In this document: piece by piece, positions 23,825 through 31,372 of the stretch
Numbering within the stretch: position 1 is the first letter of the stretch
How the letters are laid out: the number at the start of each line of letters is the position of its first letter
Origin: Streptomyces sp. HD
GTDB lineage: Bacteria > Actinomycetota > Actinomycetes > Streptomycetales > Streptomycetaceae
Reading direction: 5' to 3'
DNA length: 64,000 bases
NCBI RefSeq assembly: GCF_028369295.1
Contig: NZ_JAQMYP010000020.1
Span: forward strand, 1-64,000
The notes under the pieces: generated by a model
Database searches by the model: none
Told to the model about the DNA's origin: nothing
The model's input: the letters and a program-made list of their open reading frames with translations, nothing else
Made by a program: the position numbers and the translations under genes

Positions 23825-23895
23825 GGTGCCAGGGAAACCTGTGAATTCGTAGAACATGCAACCAACTGGGGTGGCCTGACGCTCTCAGGTCCTGC

Positions 23896-23927
23896 CAGGC
23901 GCTCGACGGAGCGCCCACGGGACCTGG
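23896..23927 (+). terminator. Hairpin downstream of hpd
   Basis: AGGTCC-TGCCA-GGCGCTC-GAC-GGAGCGCC-CAC-GGGACCT folds as a two-tier stem with no T-tract. It lies in the 112-base gap before the next gene, whose GTG is nine bases beyond, so it could also act as an attenuator. Confidence 0.45.
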
Positions 23928-23936
23928 GGGTGGACA

Positions 23937-24416
23937 GTGACCGCACGCATCGACCTCGCCGTACCCGCCGTCCGCCGGCTGCGACAGAAGGGGACCCTCA
24001 AGGAGGGCACCGTCCTGCAGTCCTTCGCCTTCGACGAGGTCCACCGGCACCTGTACGTGCTCCAGCTCAGGCGGGGCGGCGGCAAGGCCGGCAACCTCTG
24101 CCTGAACCGGCTCGACCTCCAGGGCAGACGGCCGGGGCACATGTGTCTCCAGGGCTTCGGGCACGGGGTGAGCCTCGGTGTGCAGCACGCGTCCGACGGC
24201 ACGGTGTGGATCTGGACCGAGGCCGACGCCGAGGACGGCTACGGACGCGGCGTCACCCGCCTCCGCTTCTTCGACGGCGCCGTCCACACCACGAAGGACG
24301 TCAAGGTCCGCCACCCGATCGCGGGCTCCACCGGCAACCAGCCGTCGGTCTGCACGGCCACCAACCGCATCGCCGTCCGCCACCGCGTCGACGGCAGCCC
24401 CCGCTACCGCGTATGA
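23937..24416 (+). CDS. Truncated TeaC-like (teichoic acid biosynthesis protein C-type) protein
   Basis: A 159-residue protein from GTG 23937 with GGGGG upstream. It starts IDLAVPAVRRLRQKGTLKEGTVLQSFAFD and continues RHLYVLQLRRGGG ... GFGHGVSLGVQHASDGTVWIWTEAD, then GYGRGVTRLRFF. This is the N-terminal half of a beta-propeller-like family annotated teichoic-acid protein C in Streptomyces, usually 300 residues or more. The chain ends at PRYRV, about where the second half should begin. No secretion signal is visible. It may be a shortened functional form or a decaying gene. Confidence 0.55.
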   Translation: MTARIDLAVPAVRRLRQKGTLKEGTVLQSFAFDEVHRHLYVLQLRRGGGKAGNLCLNRLDLQGRRPGHMCLQGFGHGVSLGVQHASDGTVWIWTEADAEDGYGRGVTRLRFFDGAVHTTKDVKVRHPIAGSTGNQPSVCTATNRIAVRHRVDGSPRYRV

Positions 24417-24450
24417 GCAGAGCCGGTGACCACAGCCGGCGAACAGGCTC

Positions 24451-25932
24451 TCAGTCCTTCCCGGCCTCCTTGTCCGTCTCCGGCACGTCCTCCATCGACG
24501 GCTCCCCCAGCTCCTGCAACACCGCGTCGGCCGCCGGCACCCCCGTCGGGGAGAAGTGCGGATTGATGCGCAGCGCCTCCTGGAGGTGCCGCCGGGCCGG
24601 ACCCGGCATGTCCAGTTCCCGCTCGATCAACCCCCGGTGATACACGTACAGCGCGCTGCGCACCCCGCCCCCATGCGCCCGGTCGGTCGCCACGCGCGCG
24701 AACTTCAGGGCCTCCTTGCCCTCCCCGGCCCGGTGCAGCGCCCAGCCCAGCGCGTCGGCCACCGCGATGCCGGGCTGACGGCGCCACTCGGCCCGCAGCC
24801 GCCGTACCGCCGACTCCACGTCACCGTGGTCCGCCTCGAAGCGGCCCAGGACCAGCTCCTCGTCCACACCGCCGGCCGCCGCCCTGGCCGCCCGCTCCCG
24901 CAGCAGGTCGTACTGCACCCGCGCCGCCTGCCCCAGTCCCAGCGACTCGTACAACTCGCCGAGTTCCAGCGCGTACTCGGGACAGGGCTGCTTGGCGAAC
25001 GCCACCCGGTACGCGTTCAGCGCCTCCGTCGTACGGCCCAGCGCGGCCAGCGTCCGCCCCTGCCCGGCGAGCGCCGCCCGCTGGTCGGGGTCGAGCCGCA
25101 CCGCCTCCTGGAAGTAACGCAGGGCCACGTCCAGGTCGCCGCGCTCCCAGGCGAGTTGCCCGGCACGCTCCAGATACGCCGCCCGCTCGGCCGGGGACCC
25201 GGCGCCCGCCGCCGCGTCGGACAGGGCGACGGCCGCGTCCTCCCGCCAGCCCCGGTCCCGGTAGAGCGCCGCCGCCCGCGCCCGCACCGCCGGCCCCGAA
25301 TGCAGCTTCAGCAGCCGGTCCAGGGTCCGCTTGGCCGCCTTGTAGTCACCCAGCCCCGTGTGCGCGTCGATCAGCTGCGGATACGCCGACCACCGTCGGC
25401 GGTCCACCTCCAGCGCCGCCTCGCTCCAGTTCCGGGCCGCCCGGAAGTCCCGCCGCGCGTTCGCCAGCGCCGCCATGCCGTCCATCGCCCCGGCGTTGCG
25501 CGCCCGCACCCTCAGCGACGTACGCAGCGCCTTCTCGGCCTTCGGGTAGTACACCGGCTGCGCGGTCCGCCGCCCCTGCTCCACATACGCCGCCCCCAGC
25601 ACCGCCCACGACGCCGCGTCCTTGGGATGCCTGCGCAGCAGGGTCTCGCGCTCCTCGATCAGCACCGCCAGATCGGGCAGCGCGGCCGGCACCCCCGAGC
25701 TGACCGCGGCCAGCGCCTGCGCCCCCGGAGCCGGCACGGGCGCCGCGGTCCGGCCCGAGCCCCACGGCAGCAGCGCCAGCACCACGCCGAGCACGGCACA
25801 CCCCGCCGCCGAGGCGATCAGCACCCGCCTCGGGACACGCGGGCGGCGCTCCGGTGTGCTGCCCTGCCCGTCGTCCGGGGCGTCGCCCTGCGGGGCGCCG
25901 CTCTCCGCGGCGCTCACTGTGCGGTTCTCCAT
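24451..25932 (-). CDS. Membrane-anchored TPR-repeat protein
   Basis: A 493-residue protein from ATG 25932. A polar N-terminus and one membrane helix (37-57) precede a long array of tetratricopeptide-like helices (for example ASWAVLGAAYVEQGR, LAWERGDLDVALRYFQEAVRLDPDQRA, RHLQEALRINPHFSP). An upstream in-frame start near 25977 would add a basic segment and is less likely. TPR arrays hold protein partners; the partner is unknown. It is divergent from the FAD oxidase. Confidence 0.8.
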   Translation of the reverse strand: MENRTVSAAESGAPQGDAPDDGQGSTPERRPRVPRRVLIASAAGCAVLGVVLALLPWGSGRTAAPVPAPGAQALAAVSSGVPAALPDLAVLIEERETLLRRHPKDAASWAVLGAAYVEQGRRTAQPVYYPKAEKALRTSLRVRARNAGAMDGMAALANARRDFRAARNWSEAALEVDRRRWSAYPQLIDAHTGLGDYKAAKRTLDRLLKLHSGPAVRARAAALYRDRGWREDAAVALSDAAAGAGSPAERAAYLERAGQLAWERGDLDVALRYFQEAVRLDPDQRAALAGQGRTLAALGRTTEALNAYRVAFAKQPCPEYALELGELYESLGLGQAARVQYDLLRERAARAAAGGVDEELVLGRFEADHGDVESAVRRLRAEWRRQPGIAVADALGWALHRAGEGKEALKFARVATDRAHGGGVRSALYVYHRGLIERELDMPGPARRHLQEALRINPHFSPTGVPAADAVLQELGEPSMEDVPETDKEAGKD

Positions 25933-26042
25933 GCCGCTCACTGTGCGTGAAACGGTGCGTCCGTACGACGACCACACCCCGCCGCACCACGGCTGCCGTA
26001 CGCGGGGTTCACACCGATGGCCCCGGGTGTCACGCTGTGATC

Positions 26043-27443
26043 ATGAGCAGTATCGAAGCCGCACCCGACCAGGCCCGGGGTGACCTCACCGAGCGGCTGC
26101 TCGCGGGTCTGCCCACCGAGGCCGTCCTGACCGACCCCGACGTCACGGCCTCCTACGCCAACGACATGGCGAGCTTCTGCCCGGCCGGCGCGCCCTCCGT
26201 GGTCGTGCTGCCGCGCACCGTCGAAGAGGTCCAGCACGTCATGCGCACCGCGACCGAGCTGCGCGTCCCGGTCGTCCCGCAGGGCGCCCGCACGGGCCTG
26301 TCGGGCGGCGCCAACGCCTCCGACGGCTGCATCGTGCTGTCCCTGACCAAGATGGACCGCATCCTGGAGATCAACCCGGTCGACCGGATCGCGGTCGTCG
26401 AACCCGGCGTCATCAACGCCACCCTCTCCCGCGCGGTCGGCGAACACGGGCTGTGCTACCCGCCGGACCCCTCCAGCTGGGAGATGTGCACGATCGGCGG
26501 CAACATCGGCACCGCCTCGGGCGGCCTGTGCTGTGTGAAGTACGGGGTGACGGCCGAGTACGTCCTCGGCCTGGACGTCGTCCTCGCCGACGGCCGGCTG
26601 ATGTCCACGGGCCGCCGTACGGCCAAAGGTGTGGCCGGATACGACATGACGCGCCTCTTCGTCGGCTCCGAGGGCTCGCTCGGCATCGTCGTCCGGGCCG
26701 TCCTGGCGCTGAAGCCGCAGCCGCCGCAGCAGCTGGTGCTGGCCGCCGAGTTCGCGTCCGCGGCGGCCGCCTGCGACGCAGTGTGCCGCATCATGGCCGG
26801 CGGGCACGTGCCGTCACTGCTGGAACTGATGGACCGTACGACCGTCAAGGCGGTGAACGCCATCGCGAACATGGGGCTGCCGGAGACCACCGAGGCCCTG
26901 CTGCTGGCCGCCTTCGACACCCCGGACCCGGCGCCCGACCTCGCCGCGGTCGGTGCCCTGTGCGAGGCGGCCGGCGCGACCCAGGTGGTCCCCGCGGACG
27001 ACGCGGCCGAGTCCGAACTTCTGCTCCAGGCGCGGCGGTTGTCCCTCACCGCACTGGAAGCGGTGCGGGGCGTGACGATGATCGACGACGTGTGTGTGCC
27101 GCGGTCCCGGCTCGGCGACCTCATCGAGGGCGTGGAGCGGATCGCCGACAAGCACCAGCTGACCATCGGTGTCGTCGCGCACGCGGGTGACGGCAACACC
27201 CACCCGACCGTGTGCTTCGACGCCGCCGACACCGACGAGTCCCGGCGCGCCCGTGAGTCCTTCGACGAGATCATGGCCCTCGGCCTGGAACTCGGCGGCA
27301 CGATCACGGGCGAGCACGGGGTGGGGGTGCTGAAGAAGGAGTGGCTGGCGCGCGAGATCGGTCCGGTGGGGATCGAGATGCAGCGGGGCGTCAAGCAGGT
27401 CTTCGACCCGCTGGGCATCCTGAACCCGGGCAAGCTGTTCTGA
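26043..27443 (+). CDS. FAD-linked oxidase, GlcD/D-lactate dehydrogenase type
   Basis: A 466-residue protein. The FAD-binding PCMH fold (VVPQGARTGLSGGANASDG at about 79-97, then GGNIGTASGGLCCVKYG) and the C-terminal FAD-oxidase domain with VVAHAGDGNTHP and GTITGEHGVGVLKKEW are complete. The family oxidises glycolate, D-lactate or other 2-hydroxyacids with FAD. No GlcE/GlcF partner is present, so it is a stand-alone enzyme. Confidence 0.9.
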   Translation: MSSIEAAPDQARGDLTERLLAGLPTEAVLTDPDVTASYANDMASFCPAGAPSVVVLPRTVEEVQHVMRTATELRVPVVPQGARTGLSGGANASDGCIVLSLTKMDRILEINPVDRIAVVEPGVINATLSRAVGEHGLCYPPDPSSWEMCTIGGNIGTASGGLCCVKYGVTAEYVLGLDVVLADGRLMSTGRRTAKGVAGYDMTRLFVGSEGSLGIVVRAVLALKPQPPQQLVLAAEFASAAAACDAVCRIMAGGHVPSLLELMDRTTVKAVNAIANMGLPETTEALLLAAFDTPDPAPDLAAVGALCEAAGATQVVPADDAAESELLLQARRLSLTALEAVRGVTMIDDVCVPRSRLGDLIEGVERIADKHQLTIGVVAHAGDGNTHPTVCFDAADTDESRRARESFDEIMALGLELGGTITGEHGVGVLKKEWLAREIGPVGIEMQRGVKQVFDPLGILNPGKLF

Positions 27444-27487
27444 CCCGGTTGTGACCGTCCCGGCTGTGGCCTTCTCTCCCGCACGGC

Positions 27488-27901
27488 TCACTGGGCGAGC
27501 AGCTGGTCGAGCGCGTCGTCGATCCCGAGCTGCTCGCCCTCAGACCCCGGGGGCACCACCCGCAAGGTCCGCTCCAGCCAGGCCGACACCTGGGCCGCCG
27601 GCGCCTCCAGCAGGGCGTCCCCGTCCGGCGAGGTCAGCGCCATCAGCACCACGCTGCGCCCCTCGACCTTCGTCGGCCACACCCGCACGTCCCCGTGCCC
27701 GCACGGCCGGAACACGCCCTCGACCAGCAGATCGCGGGAGAACGTCCAGTACACGGGCTGCTCGGAGTTGATGTGGAACGTGATGTGCACGGCGTACGGA
27801 TCGTCACTGCGGTAACTCAGCCGGGCGGGCACGGCGATACTCCGCTCCGGCGACAGGATCAGCTTGAGCTCCAGCTCGCGCTCGATGACGGTGTAGTGCA
27901 T
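27488..27901 (-). CDS. ssgG: SsgA-like sporulation/cell-division protein, probably SsgG
   Basis: A 137-residue protein from ATG 27901 with GAGAGGA upstream. SALP family signature: LSYRSDDPYAVHITFHI, FSRDLLVEGVFRPCGHGDVRVWP, and SPDGDALLEAPAAQVSAWLERT. These actinomycete proteins place septa and cell-wall enzymes during sporulation. Its position four genes from hpd matches ssgG in S. coelicolor as I recall it; SsgG there controls correct septum placement. The paralogue assignment depends on that synteny. Confidence 0.82.
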   Translation of the reverse strand: MHYTVIERELELKLILSPERSIAVPARLSYRSDDPYAVHITFHINSEQPVYWTFSRDLLVEGVFRPCGHGDVRVWPTKVEGRSVVLMALTSPDGDALLEAPAAQVSAWLERTLRVVPPGSEGEQLGIDDALDQLLAQ

Positions 27902-28031
27902 GGCGTGAAGGTCCTCTCCCGTGTCGCGTGCGGCCCTGTGCGCGGGCCCGTACGAGTGGAGAGGGCGGAGAGGCGTGAACCATTACGCGGCTTCGCAGAA
28001 CTTTTTTTCCGCCCCTGTACCCAAGGGGTTC

Positions 28032-28113
28032 CGATCCTTGTGAAGTCCGTGTACGAGGTTGCCCGGAAAGGGGTGGGTCCTGCGGGACTGGCGGTGAGTG
28101 TTGCGTCGGTCTG
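28032..28113. repeat. 82-bp direct repeat, copy 1
   Basis: Begins CGATCCTTGTGAAGTCC and ends GTTGCGTCGGTCTG. Copy 2 is at 28235-28316, differing at one base (T/C at position 4). It lies in the 466-base divergent region between ssgG and the RDD gene; I see no gene in that region. Confidence 0.9.
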
Positions 28114-28124
28114 GCTGCGTCATT

Positions 28125-28142
28125 CCGGGGGGTAACCCCCGG
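28125..28142. terminator. Small GC hairpin between repeat copies
   Basis: CCGGGGG-GTAA-CCCCCGG, a 7-bp perfect stem with a 4-base loop and no T-tract. Confidence 0.35.
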
Positions 28143-28234
28143 ACCCCCAGCCGACAGACGGCCGGCCGTACCCCGAAAGGGGGTCGTGGGCCCAGTGCGG
28201 CCGGTTCGGGTTCGGGTTTGTTCTGCCGGGCGTC

Positions 28235-28316
28235 CGACCCTTGTGAAGTCCGTGTACGAGGTTGCCCGGAAAGGGGTGGGTCCTGCGGGACTGGCGGTGA
28301 GTGTTGCGTCGGTCTG
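28235..28316. repeat. 82-bp direct repeat, copy 2
   Basis: Near-identical to 28032-28113. Its right end is 52 bases before the RDD start codon, so the promoter of that gene probably lies in or beside the repeat. Confidence 0.9.
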
Positions 28317-28367
28317 ATAGATGTGGAGGCCCCGAATCGACCCTCTAGCAGATACCGGACGACGGAC

Positions 28368-29894
28368 ATGAGCGCCCCAACCCCGGCCCCCGGTGACGAC
28401 AGGCCCCGCGAAGGGTATTACCCGGACCCGTCCATTCCTGGATATGTCCGGTACTGGAACGGTGCCTCCTGGGTGCCGGGCACCAGCCGTCCGGCGCCGA
28501 CGGACGGCGAGACGCTCAGCCCGCCGCCGGGCGCGCAGCCCGCGGCCGCCGCCCCGGCCGCCCCGGTCGAGGAGACGGGCCCGCACTTCTTCGACGAGGA
28601 GTCGGCCGACGAGCCGGCCGCGTCCGACCCCCGGCACGGCGCCGGCCCCGAGCCGGCGTCCGCCTGGGGCGCCGACCCCGCCCACCAGTCCGGCTTCGGC
28701 GGCGAGCAGGACCACCGCGTCTCCTGGGGCGCCCAGCAGGGGGCCGAGCCCGCCGATCCGAGGGATCAGCGCACGGCCGCCCGCGCCGACGGCACCCCGT
28801 CCGCCGAGCCGGATGCCGATGCCCAGGGCCTCGCCTCCGGCAACACGTTCATGATGCGCAGGCCCACCGCCGGGTCCGGCGCCTCCGGGCAGGCCACCCC
28901 GCACATCCCCAGCCCCGCCGGCCCCGGCGCCGACCCCGGCACCATGGCGATCCGCGCGCTGTCCCCGCGCACGGGGCAGCAGGGCGGGGCGGCCGGGGCG
29001 CAGGCCGGGAGCACGGGCGCGTCCGCCGGTCCGGGCGGCGCACATCCGGAGGCGGGCGCCCGCTCGGCGGCCGGTGCTCCGCAGGGCCCCGGCTTCGGCG
29101 CCGGGAAGGCCGCCGCCGACCGTGCCACGGTGGCCCAGGCGCAGGCCCAGCCGGGCGCTCAGGGCGCTGCCGGTGCCCCTGCGGCCGGTGCCGCCCCCAC
29201 GGGCCTCCCGGGCCCGCAGCAGGCCTCTCCGACCGTCCCCCAGCAGTCCGGCCCGCAGTCCGCGTCCGGCGCTCCCATGAGCAGCGGCCACGGCGGCGGT
29301 CAGTCCTCCTGGGCGCAGCAGGTGCACCGGCTCGCCGGTGACGACCAGCCGGTCGCCCCGTGGAAGCCCGTGCGCGAGGACCCGTTCGCGGCGGCCGCCC
29401 TGCGCCAGGCCGCCGCCCGCCCGGCGAACCTCGGCAAGCGGCTGGCCGCCCGGCTGCTGGACACCGTCGTGCTGGCCGCCGTCACCGCGGTGGCCGCCGT
29501 ACCGCTCGGCACCAAGGCGATCGACCACGTCAACGAGAAGATCGACGCCGCCAAGCTCTCCGGCGAGACGGTCACCGTGTGGCTGCTGGACGGCACCACG
29601 TCGGTGTACCTCGGCATCATCGTGGCCGTCCTGCTGCTGTTCGGCCTGGCCTACGAGGCCCTGCCCACCGCCAAGTGGGGCCGCACGCTGGGCAAGAAGC
29701 TGTTCGGCCTGGAGGTCCGGGACATCGAGGCCCACGAGCCCCCGGAGTTCGGCGCGGCCCTGCGCCGCTGGCTCGTCTACAGCATCCCCGGCCTGCTCGT
29801 CATCGGCGTCCTCGGTGTCCTGTGGTGCCTGTTCGACCGGCCGTGGCACCAGTGCTGGCACGACAAGGCGGCCCGCACGTTCGTCGCCGGCTGA
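28368..29894 (+). CDS. DUF2510-RDD membrane protein
   Basis: A 508-residue protein. DUF2510 motif GYYPDPSIPGYVRYWNGASW at 16-35, then about 300 residues of Ala/Gly/Pro-rich linker, then an RDD domain (about 355-505) with RLAARLLDTVVLAAV, TLGKKLFGLEV and FDRPWHQCWHDKAARTFV. RDD proteins have two to three helices and an Arg-Asp pair; some are thought to be ion exchangers. ATG 28368 is chosen as the first codon of the DUF2510 reading. It is followed by a shorter RDD paralogue. Confidence 0.85.
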   Translation: MSAPTPAPGDDRPREGYYPDPSIPGYVRYWNGASWVPGTSRPAPTDGETLSPPPGAQPAAAAPAAPVEETGPHFFDEESADEPAASDPRHGAGPEPASAWGADPAHQSGFGGEQDHRVSWGAQQGAEPADPRDQRTAARADGTPSAEPDADAQGLASGNTFMMRRPTAGSGASGQATPHIPSPAGPGADPGTMAIRALSPRTGQQGGAAGAQAGSTGASAGPGGAHPEAGARSAAGAPQGPGFGAGKAAADRATVAQAQAQPGAQGAAGAPAAGAAPTGLPGPQQASPTVPQQSGPQSASGAPMSSGHGGGQSSWAQQVHRLAGDDQPVAPWKPVREDPFAAAALRQAAARPANLGKRLAARLLDTVVLAAVTAVAAVPLGTKAIDHVNEKIDAAKLSGETVTVWLLDGTTSVYLGIIVAVLLLFGLAYEALPTAKWGRTLGKKLFGLEVRDIEAHEPPEFGAALRRWLVYSIPGLLVIGVLGVLWCLFDRPWHQCWHDKAARTFVAG

Positions 29895-30038
29895 CCGCGC
29901 GGCGCCTCCTGCGGTCGGCGCGGGTCCTCGTACGGCCGTCGCGGGATCGTCGTATCCGCCGAACGGCCCGGGCGATTCCGTACCCCGGACGGCCCCGTGC
30001 CGGATGCGAAGCCACGGGGTTCGCGGTCGACTCGGGCC

Positions 30039-30680
30039 ATGAGCAGCGAACCGCCTCCCGGCTCCGGTCAGCCGCCCCCGGAGGACGACCCGTTCAGGAA
30101 GCAGCCCCCGCCGCCCGGGGGCTCGGGTTCGCCGTACGGAGATCAGCCGCCGTACGGCAGCCAACCCCCGCCTCCCTACGGCGGTGGCGGTGACCCGTAC
30201 GGCGGAGGCGGGCACCCCACCGACCCGCTGGCCGGGATGCCGCCGCTCGCCGACAGTGGCAAGCGCACGCTGGCCCGCATCCTCGACATGATCCTCGTGG
30301 GCGTCGTCGTCTGGCTGCTCACCTGGGGCTTCGGCGTCAGCGAGTACGACGTGGACGCCGACAAGGTGGAGTACGGCAAATCCCTCACGCAGTCCGTGGT
30401 CGCCGCCGCGCTCTTCATCGGCTACGACACCTTCATGACCGTCAGGTCGGGGCAGACGCTCGGCAAGAAGCTGCTCAACATGCGGGTGGCCAACCTCGAC
30501 GACGGCGCCACGCCCGCCATGCAGAGCGCGCTGATGCGCGCGGCGGTGCTGTGGATTCCGTTCGCGTTCTGCTGCGCCTGTATCTGGACCGCGATCTGCG
30601 GCGGCTGGAGCTTCTTCGACCGGCCCTACAAACAGGGCCTGCACGACAAGGCGGCGAAGACGGTGGTGGTCAGCACCTGA
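30039..30680 (+). CDS. RDD-family membrane protein with Pro/Gly N-terminus
   Basis: A 213-residue protein. Residues 1-70 are Pro/Gly/Tyr repeats (SPYGDQPPYGSQPPPPYGGG). The RDD domain has TLARILDMILVGVVVWLL, TLGKKLLNMRVANLDDG and FDRPYKQGLHDKAAKTVVV. It is a paralogue of the preceding gene, 144 bases apart on the same strand. Confidence 0.85.
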   Translation: MSSEPPPGSGQPPPEDDPFRKQPPPPGGSGSPYGDQPPYGSQPPPPYGGGGDPYGGGGHPTDPLAGMPPLADSGKRTLARILDMILVGVVVWLLTWGFGVSEYDVDADKVEYGKSLTQSVVAAALFIGYDTFMTVRSGQTLGKKLLNMRVANLDDGATPAMQSALMRAAVLWIPFAFCCACIWTAICGGWSFFDRPYKQGLHDKAAKTVVVST

Positions 30681-30722
30681 GGGTGACGTACCCCGGGACC
30701 GCGTAGGCCGGGGTGCGTCGGG

Positions 30723-30977
30723 TCAGGACTGCGTCAGTACGGGTTCCTCGGTCTGTTCGCGCTCGGCGGCGGGCTTGCGCATCGCCACCACGCGGGCCCG
30801 GCTCGGCATCGGCACCGTCATGGCGACCAGCAACCCGAGCAGGAGCGCCGAGACGGCGATGACCGCGATCCCCACACCCGAACTCGTCTGCGACAGCAGC
30901 AGCATGGCGAGAGTCGAGAAGATCACGGTGCACGAGCCGTAGGCGAGCTGTGCGGCAGTCGGACGAGGCATGATCAT
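30723..30977 (-). CDS. Small two-helix membrane protein
   Basis: An 84-residue protein from ATG 30977 with GAGGA seven bases upstream (an ATG two codons later is also possible). Two hydrophobic helices (TVIFSTLAMLLLSQ and GIAVIAVSALLLGLLVAMTVP) and a charged tail. It is widely conserved in Streptomyces at this position as far as I recall. Function is unknown. Confidence 0.7.
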   Translation of the reverse strand: MIMPRPTAAQLAYGSCTVIFSTLAMLLLSQTSSGVGIAVIAVSALLLGLLVAMTVPMPSRARVVAMRKPAAEREQTEEPVLTQS

Positions 30978-31372
30978 CGTGTCCTCGGAATCAGGGGTGC
31001 ACGGGGGTCTCGGCCTGGCTTTCCGCCGACGTCCGGGCGTTCCGCCATCCGACTCTAACCGCGTGCATGCCCGAGGGGAACAAACCGTAAGCGTGACCTA
31101 ACCAACAGTGCCGGTGCACAGGGGGCGCACGGAGTCAAAGCGTCCACCAAGTGGACGGTCACACGCGCCGGTTGGCCCAAGGGCCGTTGTCCGTAAAGCG
31201 AACACCAACTCCGCATAGTGCACTTGACGGGTCCAAGTCAAGGTCTGTCTTTTCTGGTTAACCTCTAGTCAAATGTCGTCACTTGACTACACGCGTTGAT
31301 CAGGCGCGCGCGGACCCTCCATGACCAGGAACCCCCTTCATTCCGTGCGCCCGGACGCGGGGGAGGATGCAA
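30978..31372. promoter_or_regulatory. Upstream region of M6 protease with two CTTGAC/GTCAAG dyads
   Basis: No gene. Two inverted repeats: CTTGAC-8-GTCAAG (31223-31242) and AGTCAA-10-TTGACT (31267-31288), 25 bases apart, 85-150 bases before the start. They are possible operator sites; -35-like TTGAC motifs overlap them. The region also holds the promoter of the divergent small membrane protein. Confidence 0.45.

Noticed and set aside
27804..30644. 946-residue minus-strand reading across both RDD genes and the 82-bp repeats
   Set aside because: Composition is shadow-like and it covers two recognisable RDD genes and non-coding repeats.
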